From positions 2,232,001-2,296,000 of the forward strand of contig NZ_CP129964.1 of assembly GCF_030503675.1 (NCBI RefSeq): a stretch of 64,000 nucleotides of DNA, in the 5' to 3' direction. Shown here piece after piece: positions 17,952 to 26,924 of the stretch. The notes below the pieces were generated by a model. It saw only the letters and a list, made by a program, of their open reading frames with translations, was not told the origin of the DNA and searched no databases. Both the position numbers and the translations under genes were made by a program. The stretch is from Lutimonas zeaxanthinifaciens (GTDB taxonomy: Bacteria; Bacteroidota; Bacteroidia; Flavobacteriales; Flavobacteriaceae). The first letter of the stretch is position 1, and each line of letters begins with the position of its first letter.

Positions 17952-19580
17952 CTATAAATGATATTCTGATAAACTTTTAGGAAACTCCTCGGGATTGGCT
18001 GCAAGATGATACCTGGGATCATCAATGTCATCAACAATAACCTGATGAAATTTCGGATCCGACTTATACAATAAAGCCTTGCATTCCACGCTCAAATGCT
18101 TTAAGCGAATCTTTTTGTTTTCTCCTTCGTACTTTTTTACCAGGTTCAAAATGGCCTCCAGAGCAGAGTGATCACTCACGCGTGATTCAACAAAATCAAT
18201 CTCAACCTTTTCGGGATCATTCTTTACATCGAACTTCTCATTAAATGCCGATATCGACCCAAAAAATAAAGGACCCCAGATTTCATAGACTTTGGTTCCA
18301 TCCTCCTTCATACGCTTTCTGGCTCTAATTCTTGTAGCATTTTCCCAGGAGAAAACCAAAGCACTTACTATGACTCCTGCAAAAACGGCAATAGCCAGGT
18401 CAAAAATTACTGTTAAAGCCGATACAAGAATAATAACGAAAACATCAGTTCTGGGAACCTTATTGATAATTCTGAAACTCGACCAGGCAAATGTACCCAC
18501 GACCACCATAAACATGACTCCGACGAGTGCTGCAATAGGTACCTGTTCGATATAAGAAGAAGCAAACAATATAAAGGCAAGTAACATCAATGAAGCCACA
18601 ATACCTGACAATCTGGTTCTACCTCCTGATTTAATATTGATAATTGACTGCCCGATCATCGCACATCCACCCATTCCTCCAAAGAGCCCTGTAATAACGT
18701 TTGCACCTCCCTGAGCTACACATTCCTTATTGCCGTTACCCCTTGTGTCAGTAAGATCGTCAATAAGATTTAACGTCATTAATGACTCTATTAAGCCAAT
18801 GGCAGCCAAAATAACGGCATAGGGAAAAATAAATCTTATGGTCTCCCAGTTAAACGGAACCTTTGAGAACAGTTCCCATTGAAAAACAGGTAGCCCTCCT
18901 TTTAGTCCTTCTCCTCCTCCATCTCGAATAAAAGACCCGACTGTTGCCACATCAAGTTTGAAAAATATGACAATGCCAGAAACAGTAAGGATTCCCAAAA
19001 GTGCTTCGGGTAGTTTTGCAGTTATTTTAAACTTTGGAAGCAACCACATGATCACCATGGTCAATCCTACCAATCCGATCATCAAATATAGATCCATTCC
19101 CTGTAACCAGACTTTATGACCGTCAATGTTCGTTTTAAACATGCCTAGCTGGGATAGAAAAATAACGATTGCCAGTCCATTTACGAATCCCATCATCACA
19201 GGGTGAGGAATCAATCTCACGAATTTTCCTAATTTGAGGACACCTGCCAGAATCTGAATAAAACCCATAAGGATAACCGTTGCAAACAAATAATACAAGC
19301 CCAGATTTTCTCCCGGTGCTCCCATTTCATTACCTCTCGCCACTAAACTTACCATAACCACTGCCAATGCACCTGTCGCTCCTGAGATCATCCCAGGCCT
19401 TCCACCGAAGATTGAAGTTATAAGCCCGATCATAAAAGCTGCATATAAACCTACCAGCGGGTCTACTCCGGCCACAAAGGCAAAAGCCACGGCTTCAGGT
19501 ACCAGGGCCAAGGCAACTGTAATTCCTGATAATACATCACTTTTTACATTAGGTAGTCTTTTACTGATAAATTCTGTCAT
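17952..19580 (-). CDS. SulP-family anion transporter with STAS domain
   Basis: Inner-membrane SLC26/SulP transporter for sulfate, bicarbonate or a related anion. The 542-residue protein begins MTEFISKRLPNVKSDVLSG followed by VALALVPEAVAFAF, the SulP opening helix. It has about 10-12 hydrophobic segments, GGMGGCAMIGQS in the core, and a C-terminal STAS domain (about residues 420-520, with VEIDFVESRVSDHSALEAI). I chose the ATG at 19580, not the in-frame TTG at 19604, because that TTG is part of a perfect -7 element. The substrate cannot be read from the sequence; marine relatives include Na+/bicarbonate carriers. Confidence 0.9.
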   Translation of the reverse strand: MTEFISKRLPNVKSDVLSGITVALALVPEAVAFAFVAGVDPLVGLYAAFMIGLITSIFGGRPGMISGATGALAVVMVSLVARGNEMGAPGENLGLYYLFATVILMGFIQILAGVLKLGKFVRLIPHPVMMGFVNGLAIVIFLSQLGMFKTNIDGHKVWLQGMDLYLMIGLVGLTMVIMWLLPKFKITAKLPEALLGILTVSGIVIFFKLDVATVGSFIRDGGGEGLKGGLPVFQWELFSKVPFNWETIRFIFPYAVILAAIGLIESLMTLNLIDDLTDTRGNGNKECVAQGGANVITGLFGGMGGCAMIGQSIINIKSGGRTRLSGIVASLMLLAFILFASSYIEQVPIAALVGVMFMVVVGTFAWSSFRIINKVPRTDVFVIILVSALTVIFDLAIAVFAGVIVSALVFSWENATRIRARKRMKEDGTKVYEIWGPLFFGSISAFNEKFDVKNDPEKVEIDFVESRVSDHSALEAILNLVKKYEGENKKIRLKHLSVECKALLYKSDPKFHQVIVDDIDDPRYHLAANPEEFPKSLSEYHL

Positions 19581-19601
19581 CTCATCGATTTTAAAAAGCG
19601 G

Positions 19602-19609
19602 CAAATATA
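19602..19609 (-). promoter_or_regulatory. Bacteroidota -7 element for the SulP gene
   Basis: TATATTTG on the minus strand, 21 bases before the ATG at 19580. It contains the TTG that would otherwise be taken as an upstream start and so decides the start codon. Confidence 0.6.
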
Positions 19610-19645
19610 CTATATTCTGTTCTTTCGAATACTAAGAATCCCATA

Positions 19646-20248
19646 TTATTGATTTGAAGCAACATACAATTCCATGAGTAAGGAAATATTCGGGTAGGTA
19701 TTATCAAGAACCTTAGAAAAATCCTTTTCCCTGACCCATCTCAGATCGGTTATTCCTTCCTCTAACTGCGGTACAAGTTCGGTTTGATCTGAATCCATTT
19801 CATACCAGTAAGAAACTTTTAAAACTTCCTCATTTTTTTCCGAATACAAGTGATAGGTGGTACCGATAAAATTTCCGGATTTCAATTCAGTAAAACCACA
19901 TTCCTCCTCTACTTCTCTTAATGCCGCTTCTGTTCTGGATTCTCCGGATTCAATTTTACCTTTTGGCAGATCCCATTTGTCATTGCGATAAATAAATAAA
20001 ACTTCCTTTTCCGGATTCTTGACAATTCCTCCTGAAGCCTCAATAATTTTAAACTTTTTTCTAAATTCCTGCCACATGAATTTCAAGTCTGAATGATAAA
20101 GAACAATCTTGCTTAAACCTTTTGAAAGTAAGTTAAATAAGGCCTCTTTAGTGCTAACCTCCGTCCAGTTCAAATGAAACCCGTCATCAGAAAAATTTGC
20201 TTCATCCGTTAAAATAATTAAAGTTTCATTCTTAAAAATTGTATACAT
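19646..20248 (-). CDS. NUDIX hydrolase
   Basis: Hydrolyses an unidentified nucleoside-diphosphate-linked compound. From the ATG at 20248 it has 200 residues: an N-terminal region of about 65 residues, then a NUDIX domain with DLPKGKIESGESRTEAALREVEEECGF (about residues 98-124), a full G-x5-E-x7-REVEEExG box. An in-frame TTG at 20269 is rejected as start because it lies in this gene's own -7 element and inside pyrE. The gene is divergent from pyrE with only seven bases between the start codons, an arrangement that recurs in flavobacteria. The substrate is unknown. Confidence 0.88.
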   Translation of the reverse strand: MYTIFKNETLIILTDEANFSDDGFHLNWTEVSTKEALFNLLSKGLSKIVLYHSDLKFMWQEFRKKFKIIEASGGIVKNPEKEVLFIYRNDKWDLPKGKIESGESRTEAALREVEEECGFTELKSGNFIGTTYHLYSEKNEEVLKVSYWYEMDSDQTELVPQLEEGITDLRWVREKDFSKVLDNTYPNISLLMELYVASNQ

Positions 20249-20251
20249 TTG
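20244..20251 (+). promoter_or_regulatory. Bacteroidota -7 element abutting the pyrE start
   Basis: TACATTTG ends four bases before the pyrE ATG (20256), predicting a leaderless or near-leaderless mRNA. Its complement contains the ATG of the divergent NUDIX gene. Confidence 0.6.
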
Positions 20252-20255
20252 CACT

Positions 20256-20900
20256 ATGATTTTTGACAAAAATACAGCAAAAAAGACAGCTGAATTGCTT
20301 TTAAAGATAAAAGCAATAAAATTGCAACCAGAGGAGCCATTTACCTGGGCTTCAGGATGGAACTCTCCAATTTACTGTGATAACAGAATTACCCTGTCCT
20401 ACGTTATGATCCGGAATTATATTCGCGAGAATCTGGCGAAAATAATCCTTGAAAAACACGGACAACCTGACGTTATTGCAGGAGTTGCTACCGGGGCCAT
20501 TGCCATTGGTGTTCTTGTTGCTCAGGAATTAGGAATTCCTTTTATTTATGTTCGGCCTGAACCCAAAAAACACGGTAGAAAAAATCAGATCGAGGGGTTT
20601 TTGGACAGTGGTCAGAATGTAGTTGTGGTCGAAGATCTTATCTCGACCGGGAAAAGCAGTTTAAATGCGGTCAAAGCCTTGAAAGAGGCCGGTGCAAGAG
20701 TTATTGGGATGGTAGCCATATTCAATTACGGTTTTCCAATTGCCGAGAAAAATTTTAAAGACTCACATCTCGACCTCACGACCCTAAGTGATTACGAACA
20801 TTTGATCGAACAGGCTCTTGATACCAATTTTATTAGTTCAAAACAAGTTACAACTTTAAAAGCCTGGAGAGAAGATCCGGGAGAATGGACCCCAAGATAA
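20256..20900 (+). CDS. pyrE: Orotate phosphoribosyltransferase
   Basis: Transfers phosphoribose from PRPP to orotate, making OMP in pyrimidine synthesis. At 214 residues it is of normal length. It has FTWASGWNSPIYCDNR near the N-terminus, which binds substrate, and the PRPP motif VVVVEDLISTGKSS (about residues 124-137). The MIFDKNTAKKTAELL opening matches flavobacterial homologs and fixes the start. It is followed after one base by an SRPBCC protein gene, so the two are cotranscribed. Confidence 0.96.
   Translation: MIFDKNTAKKTAELLLKIKAIKLQPEEPFTWASGWNSPIYCDNRITLSYVMIRNYIRENLAKIILEKHGQPDVIAGVATGAIAIGVLVAQELGIPFIYVRPEPKKHGRKNQIEGFLDSGQNVVVVEDLISTGKSSLNAVKALKEAGARVIGMVAIFNYGFPIAEKNFKDSHLDLTTLSDYEHLIEQALDTNFISSKQVTTLKAWREDPGEWTPR
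20267..20274 (-). promoter_or_regulatory. Bacteroidota -7 element for the NUDIX gene, inside pyrE
   Basis: TATTTTTG on the minus strand lies within the first codons of pyrE, 18 bases before the NUDIX ATG at 20248. Confidence 0.5.
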
Positions 20901-20901
20901 T

Positions 20902-21291
20902 ATGAATTTAGAAAGCCCCAAAGTAAAGGTGAAGAAAAGCAGTCAGGAAGTTTTTGATTTTTTATCAAAGGTTGAAAACTTTGAAACTATTATGCCATCG
21001 AATATAGATAAATTTGAAGCCGATGAAAATTCCTTTTTATTTGCATTGAAAGGAATGCCTGAAATCAAGTTACAAATGAAAGAAACCGAGGCTCCGAAAA
21101 AAATTGTTCTGGGTTCAGCCAGTGAAAAGTTTCCTTTTAACCTGACCGCAGACATTGAAGATAATGCAGATAATTCCAGCAATGTCCAGTTGCTTTTTGA
21201 CGGAGAATTTAATCCGATGGTTGCCATGATGGTAAAAAAACCACTACAAAAATTTATTGACACCCTGATCGGGAATATCGGACAACAGTAA
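20902..21291 (+). CDS. SRPBCC-family small protein
   Basis: A 129-residue protein with the START/Bet v1-like (SRPBCC) pattern: SPKVKVKKSSQEVFDFLSKVENFETIMP at the N-terminus, a central antiparallel sheet, and a long C-terminal helix (PMVAMMVKKPLQKFIDTLI). Such proteins bind hydrophobic ligands in a cavity. The ATG is one base after the pyrE stop, so it is in the pyrE operon; the coupling recurs in flavobacteria but its meaning is unknown. There is no signal peptide, so it is cytoplasmic. Confidence 0.8.
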   Translation: MNLESPKVKVKKSSQEVFDFLSKVENFETIMPSNIDKFEADENSFLFALKGMPEIKLQMKETEAPKKIVLGSASEKFPFNLTADIEDNADNSSNVQLLFDGEFNPMVAMMVKKPLQKFIDTLIGNIGQQ

Positions 21292-21300
21292 AAGAAGTGT

Positions 21301-22032
21301 TCACAAATAACTCACCTCTTTAAAATTGTAAGAATCCATAGACCCGTTCTCTCGTTCTATCTGAAGTGTCCCCTGATAGTTAACGCCTCTGATAATACCT
21401 GAAAACTGTTCTCCCTTAAAGTTTTTAAAGGTGTGCACTTTATCTTTCCTGTAGAGATTGGCCTCGTACTGCGATTTTAATTCACCGTAACGATTCTCGA
21501 ATACCAGGGCGAATTTGTTTTGAATTGAGTTTAACAGGTCCTGTAGGAAAATTTCGAGATCCATCTCGGAACCCGTTAGCTGCTTCAGCGAAACCGCTGC
21601 AGGCAAGTCGTCAGAAAATGATTCCTGGTTGACATTAATTCCAACGCCTATAATACTCTGACTGATCTCACCCTTAAACAGCGTATTTTCAATAAGGATA
21701 CCTCCTAATTTCCTGGAGACTGACATTATGTCGTTAGGCCATTTGACAGTTAATTTAGGTAAATTAAATCTTTTTAAATAATGATGAATTCCTGTGGAAA
21801 CCGCACAATTCAGCATAAATTGATCTTCGGCCTTTACTCCTTCCAATTTTAGCAATATACTACATATCAGGTTCTTACCTCTTTCTGATTCCCATACAGC
21901 CCCTTTTTGCCCTCTTCCGCTGGTTTGGAATTTGGCTGTCACAACCGTCCATTTACCAAGATTTTCATTTTTTGATAATTGCTTTAAATAAGAATTTGTT
22001 GAATCTGTGGCATCAAGTTTGAATAGATACAT
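21301..22032 (-). CDS. birA: Biotin--[acetyl-CoA-carboxylase] ligase
   Basis: Attaches biotin to biotin carboxyl carrier proteins via biotinyl-AMP. The 243-residue protein has the BPL/LplA catalytic core only: DATDSTNSYLK, the adenylate-binding TSGRGQKGAVWES, VKWPNDIM with the catalytic Lys, and GGILIEN. The DNA-binding domain of bifunctional BirA is missing, so it should not be a repressor. It is divergent from rsfS and convergent with the SRPBCC gene. Confidence 0.92.
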   Translation of the reverse strand: MYLFKLDATDSTNSYLKQLSKNENLGKWTVVTAKFQTSGRGQKGAVWESERGKNLICSILLKLEGVKAEDQFMLNCAVSTGIHHYLKRFNLPKLTVKWPNDIMSVSRKLGGILIENTLFKGEISQSIIGVGINVNQESFSDDLPAAVSLKQLTGSEMDLEIFLQDLLNSIQNKFALVFENRYGELKSQYEANLYRKDKVHTFKNFKGEQFSGIIRGVNYQGTLQIERENGSMDSYNFKEVSYL

Positions 22033-22077
22033 GTGTAATATTGCAATTAGAGATCATCTAAAGTGACAAAAATGTGA

Positions 22078-22085
22078 TACATTTG
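22078..22085 (+). promoter_or_regulatory. Bacteroidota -7 element for rsfS-ftsH
   Basis: TACATTTG, an exact consensus match 22 bases before the rsfS ATG at 22108. Confidence 0.6.
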
Positions 22086-22107
22086 CAAGAAATTTTGAAA
22101 TAATTTA

Positions 22108-22479
22108 ATGGCAAAAAAAATAGTTAGTTCGGATCTTTTGATCACAGAAGTTATAAAGGGAATTGAAGACGTAAAAGGAGAAAATATTTCTATAATTGAT
22201 CTAAGAGAAATTGAAAATACTGTTTGTGAATACTTTATTTTGTGTGACGGGACCTCCAACACACAGGTTAGTGCCATAGCAGCCTCTGTTCAAAAAAATG
22301 TAAGCAAGAGTCTTAAAGACAAACCCTGGCACGTTGAAGGGGAAAGCAATGCGGAATGGATTTTGATCGATTATGTGAACGTGGTTGTTCATGTGTTTCA
22401 AAAGCATGTCAGAGAATTCTACAAGTTGGAGGAACTTTGGGGTGATGGCAAAATTACAAACATTGAAAACGCTTATTAA
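22108..22479 (+). CDS. rsfS: Ribosomal silencing factor RsfS (Iojap)
   Basis: Binds ribosomal protein L14 on the 50S subunit and blocks subunit joining when nutrients are low. The 123-residue protein has the family features EYFILCDGTSNTQVSAIA, KPWHVEGESNAEWILIDY and VVHVFQKHVREFYKLEELWGD. It starts 22 bases after a good -7 element and is 24 bases upstream of ftsH, a pairing I know from many Bacteroidota. Confidence 0.95.
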   Translation: MAKKIVSSDLLITEVIKGIEDVKGENISIIDLREIENTVCEYFILCDGTSNTQVSAIAASVQKNVSKSLKDKPWHVEGESNAEWILIDYVNVVVHVFQKHVREFYKLEELWGDGKITNIENAY

Positions 22480-22503
22480 AGGCGTCAACGTTAAACTTAT
22501 CAA

Positions 22504-24510
22504 ATGAAAAAAGAAGATACAAATAAGGATAATAATTCACCTTTCAAACAATTTAATTTCAAATTCAATTTCTATTGGATCTATGGAATTATATTCGCTT
22601 TATTAATTGGATATCAACTGGTTAACAGTTCTGATCTGGCAAGCAACAAGCTGACTCAAAATGAATTTAAAGAAATTCTTAATGACAATGACATTGAGAA
22701 AATACTGATCGTAAACGGTGATATTGCCCAGCTTACAATTAAAAGTGAGGCTTTAAATACAAAGGACAAGTACAGTAAGCATAAGAACCCAAGTATTTTT
22801 GGACAAACTGGGCCTGTTTACATTTATGATTTTGGGGACCTCCAAAATTTTGAAAAAAATCTGGAAGCTGCCCGAACTGAATTTGATCTTGATTTCGATA
22901 AGGACAATACGACTCGAACAAGTTTTTTTGATTCATTTCTCGTCTGGCTTCCGTTTATATTCATCATCGGGCTCTGGATCTTCTTTATGAGAAGAATGTC
23001 AGGCGGTGGCGGCGGTGGAGCCGGAGGGCAGATATTCAATATTGGAAAGTCCAAAGCCAAAGTTTTTGACGAAAATGCTAAGGTCAGGACTTCATTTAAG
23101 GATGTTGCAGGACTGGAAGGAGCGAAGGAAGAAGTTCAGGAAATCGTTGATTTCCTTAAAAATCCTGATAAATACACCTCTCTTGGAGGAAAAATACCAA
23201 AAGGAGCATTGTTAGTAGGGCCTCCGGGTACTGGTAAAACCTTACTTGCCAAAGCAGTAGCAGGAGAAGCCGGAGTACCATTCTTCTCTTTATCCGGATC
23301 TGATTTTGTTGAAATGTTCGTAGGTGTAGGAGCCTCAAGGGTGAGAGACTTGTTTAAGCAGGCAGCTGCAAAATCTCCTTCGATCATCTTTATTGATGAA
23401 ATTGATGCCATTGGACGTGCTCGTGGTAAAAACAGTATTACGGGAGGAAATGATGAAAGAGAAAATACCCTGAACCAGTTACTAACAGAAATGGATGGTT
23501 TTGGGACAGATACCAACGTTATCGTTATTGCCGCAACCAACCGGGCCGATGTATTGGATAAAGCACTTATGAGAGCCGGAAGGTTTGACAGGCAAATTTA
23601 TGTTGACCTGCCTGATAAAAATGAAAGAAGACAAATATTTGAGGTTCACGTAAAGCCTCTGAAGCTTGCCAAAGATGTTGATCTTGACTTTTTATCAAAA
23701 CAAACCCCTGGTTTTTCAGGAGCTGATATTGCCAATGTATGTAATGAATCTGCTTTGGTGGCAGCCAGAAAAAGTAAAAAAAGTGTACACCATCAGGATT
23801 TCCTTGATGCTGTTGACCGAATTGTTGGAGGTCTGGAGAAAAAGAATAAAATCATTACGGATAAGGAAAAGAAAACCATTGCTTATCACGAAGCAGGGCA
23901 CGCGACGGTTAGCTGGATGCTTGAACACGCTGCTCCCCTTGTGAAAGTAACTATCGTTCCAAGAGGAAAGTCGCTTGGAGCTGCATGGTACCTTCCTGAA
24001 GAGAGACAAATTGTTGAGACGGATCAAATGCTTGATGAGATGTGTGCAACCTTAGGGGGTAGAGCTGCGGAAAAAGTTATGTTTGATAAAATTTCCACCG
24101 GAGCCTTGAATGACCTTGAAAAAGTGACACGTCAAGCCAGGGCAATCGTAAGCATTTATGGTTTGAACGATAAAATTGGAAATATTACCTACTACGATTC
24201 AAGTGGTCAGAATGAATACGGGTTTACCAAACCCTACAGCGAACTTACCGCACAGACCATTGATGAGGAAATATCTAAAATAATAGAAAAGCAATACAAG
24301 AGAGCCATAAAAATTCTGGAAGACAATAAAAACAAACTTATTGATCTTGCCGAGATTCTTACAGAGAAAGAGGTTATTTTTGAGGGCGACCTGAAAAAGA
24401 TCTTTGGGGAAAGGCCTTTTTCAAAGGAAATTGAGGCCAATCAAAAAACATCTGAATCAAAAGACAAGGAAAGTCCAGAGGAGGAAATTGCTGAGGAAAA
24501 TTCAAAATAA
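22504..24510 (+). CDS. ftsH: ATP-dependent zinc metalloprotease FtsH
   Basis: Membrane-anchored AAA+ protease degrading misfolded membrane and regulatory proteins. The 668-residue protein has two N-terminal transmembrane helices (about 23-41 and 148-164) around a periplasmic domain. A Gly-rich linker leads to the AAA domain: Walker A GPPGTGKT near 239-246, Walker [12 protein letters not shown], and the second region of homology [12 protein letters not shown]. The protease domain has the zinc motif HEAGH at 462-466. The C-terminal tail is Glu/Lys/Ser-rich and probably disordered. It lies between rsfS and a LUD-domain gene. Confidence 0.98.
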   Translation: MKKEDTNKDNNSPFKQFNFKFNFYWIYGIIFALLIGYQLVNSSDLASNKLTQNEFKEILNDNDIEKILIVNGDIAQLTIKSEALNTKDKYSKHKNPSIFGQTGPVYIYDFGDLQNFEKNLEAARTEFDLDFDKDNTTRTSFFDSFLVWLPFIFIIGLWIFFMRRMSGGGGGGAGGQIFNIGKSKAKVFDENAKVRTSFKDVAGLEGAKEEVQEIVDFLKNPDKYTSLGGKIPKGALLVGPPGTGKTLLAKAVAGEAGVPFFSLSGSDFVEMFVGVGASRVRDLFKQAAAKSPSIIFIDEIDAIGRARGKNSITGGNDERENTLNQLLTEMDGFGTDTNVIVIAATNRADVLDKALMRAGRFDRQIYVDLPDKNERRQIFEVHVKPLKLAKDVDLDFLSKQTPGFSGADIANVCNESALVAARKSKKSVHHQDFLDAVDRIVGGLEKKNKIITDKEKKTIAYHEAGHATVSWMLEHAAPLVKVTIVPRGKSLGAAWYLPEERQIVETDQMLDEMCATLGGRAAEKVMFDKISTGALNDLEKVTRQARAIVSIYGLNDKIGNITYYDSSGQNEYGFTKPYSELTAQTIDEEISKIIEKQYKRAIKILEDNKNKLIDLAEILTEKEVIFEGDLKKIFGERPFSKEIEANQKTSESKDKESPEEEIAEENSK

Positions 24511-24524
24511 TCAAAGTGTTTTTG

Positions 24525-24532
24525 TACATTTG
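24525..24532 (+). promoter_or_regulatory. Bacteroidota -7 element for the LUD-cdsA-psd operon
   Basis: TACATTTG, an exact consensus match 17 bases before the ATG at 24550. It suggests the phospholipid genes have a promoter separate from ftsH. Confidence 0.6.
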
Positions 24533-24549
24533 GACAATACAAATTGATT

Positions 24550-25149
24550 ATGAGTTTTTTCAATAAATTTTTTAAAAATATCGTTAAAACTTCTCAGAAA
24601 GAGGATATCCAAAAGACAGGCGAAGGAGAGGATGAACTTTCTATCGATGAGCTTTTCGTGAAAAAATTTATCCATAAAGGAGGCAAGTTTTTATATTGTT
24701 CAGAAGCAGATGAGGTTGAAAGAAATTTGATGCAGGTTCTTGAAGAAAATCAATGGAACAATGTGATTACTTTCAATGAGGAACTGAGAGAATTGCTTAC
24801 TAAAATAAAAAGTGCCAAAACCAGTAAAATTATCCCTTCACTACCCTTTATTACTTATTGTGAATGTTTAATTGCCAATGACGGGAGTATCATGTTTTCA
24901 TCCAGGCAGTTAAAAGATAAAAAACTAAAAGACCTTCCCAATAATTTTATAGTTTACGCAAGAACAAGTCAAATTGTTAAGGATTCAAGAGATGGAATAT
25001 CCGGAATCAGGAACAGGTCTGAAAAGAATTCACCTACTATTATAAGTTCAATTAAAGATTTTATTGTAAACAAAACTGAGACCGATTTTATGAGTTATGG
25101 CAATACTAATTCCAAAACTTTATATTTGTTGCTGCTAGAAGACTTGTAA
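24550..25149 (+). CDS. LUD-domain (LutC/YkgG-like) protein
   Basis: The 199-residue protein resembles the LUD domain of LutC/YkgG: a Rossmann-like fold with AEADEVERNLMQVL, ITYCECLIANDGSIMFSS and LPNNFIVYARTSQIVKD. LutC takes part in lactate oxidation in other bacteria, but here there is no lutA or lutB nearby and the gene heads an operon with cdsA and psd, so a lactate role is unsupported. An in-frame TTG at 24544 is less likely than the ATG at 24550. The gap to cdsA is four bases. Confidence 0.75.
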   Translation: MSFFNKFFKNIVKTSQKEDIQKTGEGEDELSIDELFVKKFIHKGGKFLYCSEADEVERNLMQVLEENQWNNVITFNEELRELLTKIKSAKTSKIIPSLPFITYCECLIANDGSIMFSSRQLKDKKLKDLPNNFIVYARTSQIVKDSRDGISGIRNRSEKNSPTIISSIKDFIVNKTETDFMSYGNTNSKTLYLLLLEDL

Positions 25150-25153
25150 ATTC

Positions 25154-25975
25154 ATGAACAACTTTACCAAACGTATTGTCTTTGGCCTTCTCTACGCAGG
25201 TCTTGTATTTGCTTCAACTACGCTGGGAGCTGTTTTTTTCTACAGCCTGTTTTTAGTTTTCATGATGCTCTGTATTTATGAATTTATCAAAATAATTGAT
25301 TTAAAAAGTATTTATCCCTATTTGCTCGGAGCCACTTCTTTTTTTACAGCGGTCATATCAAACAATAATCTTGTTGTATTTGAAGATGACTCTTCTGAGA
25401 AATTGATATTATCAATTTTTATGGCTGCCATATATTTTTCCTTTATTCTGGCCCTGGTTTCTTCAAGGAAGATCGGAATTCAATATCTTGGAAAGAATTT
25501 TTTAACCCTGATGTACATCATCATACCATTTTCCTTGCTCATTAAGATTCCTTACCTGAATTTTGAAGGACGATTTGACACCTCGATAATTATTGGAATT
25601 TTCATCCTGATCTGGAGTAACGACGTATTTGCCTTTTTGATAGGGAAAAATTTTGGAAAACATAAACTGATCGAAAGAGTGTCGCCAAATAAAACAGTAG
25701 AAGGCTTTTTAGGAGGTTTCATTTTTACATTCATTGCAGGTTATGTGGTTGCCAAATATTGCTCGAGCATACAACCTCTTCAATGGTTTACCATTGCCAT
25801 TTTAGTAAGTACATTTGGCGTTTTAGGAGATTTGATAGAATCCATGTTCAAACGTCAGGCCAAAATAAAAGACAGCAGTAATTTACTTCCGGGCCATGGA
25901 GGTTTTCTAGATAGACTCGATAGTGTTATCTTTGCTACACCATTTATTTTTATATATCTATTTCTCACTACCTAA
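25154..25975 (+). CDS. cdsA: Phosphatidate cytidylyltransferase
   Basis: Makes CDP-diacylglycerol from phosphatidic acid and CTP, the branch point of phospholipid synthesis. The 273-residue integral membrane protein has about 7-8 hydrophobic segments and the CdsA signature near its C-terminus: SPNKTVEGFLGG, then SNLLPGHGGFLDRLDSV. These hold the metal-binding and catalytic acidic residues. Its stop codon overlaps the psd start (TAATG), indicating translational coupling to the next phospholipid gene. Confidence 0.95.
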   Translation: MNNFTKRIVFGLLYAGLVFASTTLGAVFFYSLFLVFMMLCIYEFIKIIDLKSIYPYLLGATSFFTAVISNNNLVVFEDDSSEKLILSIFMAAIYFSFILALVSSRKIGIQYLGKNFLTLMYIIIPFSLLIKIPYLNFEGRFDTSIIIGIFILIWSNDVFAFLIGKNFGKHKLIERVSPNKTVEGFLGGFIFTFIAGYVVAKYCSSIQPLQWFTIAILVSTFGVLGDLIESMFKRQAKIKDSSNLLPGHGGFLDRLDSVIFATPFIFIYLFLTT

Positions 25976-26631
25976 TGTTTCATAAAGAAGGTTTCAAGAT
26001 CATTTTGATAAGCGCCCTCATCGTGGTGGGCGGAATTTTATTAATTGATAATTTCATCACAAACTACTGGATTCAAAAATCATTGATGATTCTTCTCCTG
26101 GTTTTCTTTATACTGATCCTTCAGTTTTTTAGAGATCCAAAGAGAAAAACCGTTCTTGATGATAATCACATAATAGCTCCTGCTGACGGGAAAGTTGTAG
26201 TAATAGAGGAGGTAGTTGAAAAGGAATACTTTAAGGATAAAAGACGCCAGATATCCATATTCATGTCACCACTGAATGTGCATGTCACACGATATCCGGT
26301 TTCGGGCGTTGTCAAATTCAGTAAATACCACCCGGGGAAATATCTGGTTGCCTGGCATCCGAAATCCTCTGAAGAAAATGAAAGAACAACGATCGTTGTT
26401 GAAAATAAAGTTTCAGGAGAAATTCTTTATCGTCAGATAGCAGGGGCCATGGCGCGAAGGATCGTTAATTATGCTAAAAAAAACAAACAGGTTATTCAGG
26501 GAGAAGATGCCGGCTTTATCAAATTTGGTTCCAGAATAGATATTTTTGTACCTTTGGACATGAAAATTGAAGTGAAACTAGACCAAAAAACAAGAGGTGG
26601 TGAAACCATCTTAGCTTCTAATAATGGATGA
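25975..26631 (+). CDS. psd: Phosphatidylserine decarboxylase proenzyme (short form)
   Basis: Decarboxylates phosphatidylserine to phosphatidylethanolamine. At 218 residues it belongs to the short prokaryotic (PSD-A) class. It has an N-terminal membrane segment (about 8-50), FFRDPKR, IAPADGKVV, SPLNVHVTRYPVSG, and the C-terminal KFGSRIDIFVP. In that last motif the chain should self-cleave between Gly and Ser to form the pyruvoyl group; E. coli Psd has LGST instead. It overlaps the cdsA stop by one base and the following acyl-CoA-binding gene by eight bases. Confidence 0.93.
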   Translation: MFHKEGFKIILISALIVVGGILLIDNFITNYWIQKSLMILLLVFFILILQFFRDPKRKTVLDDNHIIAPADGKVVVIEEVVEKEYFKDKRRQISIFMSPLNVHVTRYPVSGVVKFSKYHPGKYLVAWHPKSSEENERTTIVVENKVSGEILYRQIAGAMARRIVNYAKKNKQVIQGEDAGFIKFGSRIDIFVPLDMKIEVKLDQKTRGGETILASNNG

Positions 26632-26893
26632 TCTGGACAGAAGATTTAAAAAGGCTTTTGATATTGCCTCGGCAATGACAAAAAAGTTACCCCCAGACAT
26701 CATGCTTCAGTTTTATTCCTACTACAAACATGCGACCACAAAAGACTCGATGGTAATTCCATCAGGAAATGACATGGTTCGCAACGCGTTTAAATTAAAT
26801 GCGTATTTTCAAATTGCCAATATTTCGGCTGATGATGCCAAGAAAGAATATATAAAGCTGGTTGAAAAATATACCGGAGAGAAAATTGAATAA
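26624..26893 (+). CDS. Acyl-CoA-binding protein (ACBP)
   Basis: An 89-residue cytoplasmic protein of the ACBP family, binding long-chain acyl-CoA esters in a four-helix bundle. Seen in the sequence: LDRRFKKAFDIASAMTKKLP, then QFYSYYKHATTKDS (the YxxYKQAT-type acyl-CoA contact region), a central NAFKLNAYFQI and the C-terminal AKKEYIKLVEKY. Its start lies inside the psd coding end, so it is part of the cdsA-psd operon, which fits a role in handling acyl groups for lipid synthesis. Confidence 0.92.
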   Translation: MDDLDRRFKKAFDIASAMTKKLPPDIMLQFYSYYKHATTKDSMVIPSGNDMVRNAFKLNAYFQIANISADDAKKEYIKLVEKYTGEKIE

Positions 26894-26924
26894 ATAGATT
26901 TACTACTAAATTAAAACTAAGAAA

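Noticed and set aside
19581-19604. TTG start for SulP at 19604
   Set aside because: The TTG lies within the promoter -7 element; the ATG at 19580 fits the family start. The same reasoning rejects TTG starts at 7884, 20269 and 39213.
24550-25149. Lactate utilisation operon
   Set aside because: Only one LUD gene is present, without the Fe-S partner genes lutA/lutB, and it is packed with phospholipid genes.
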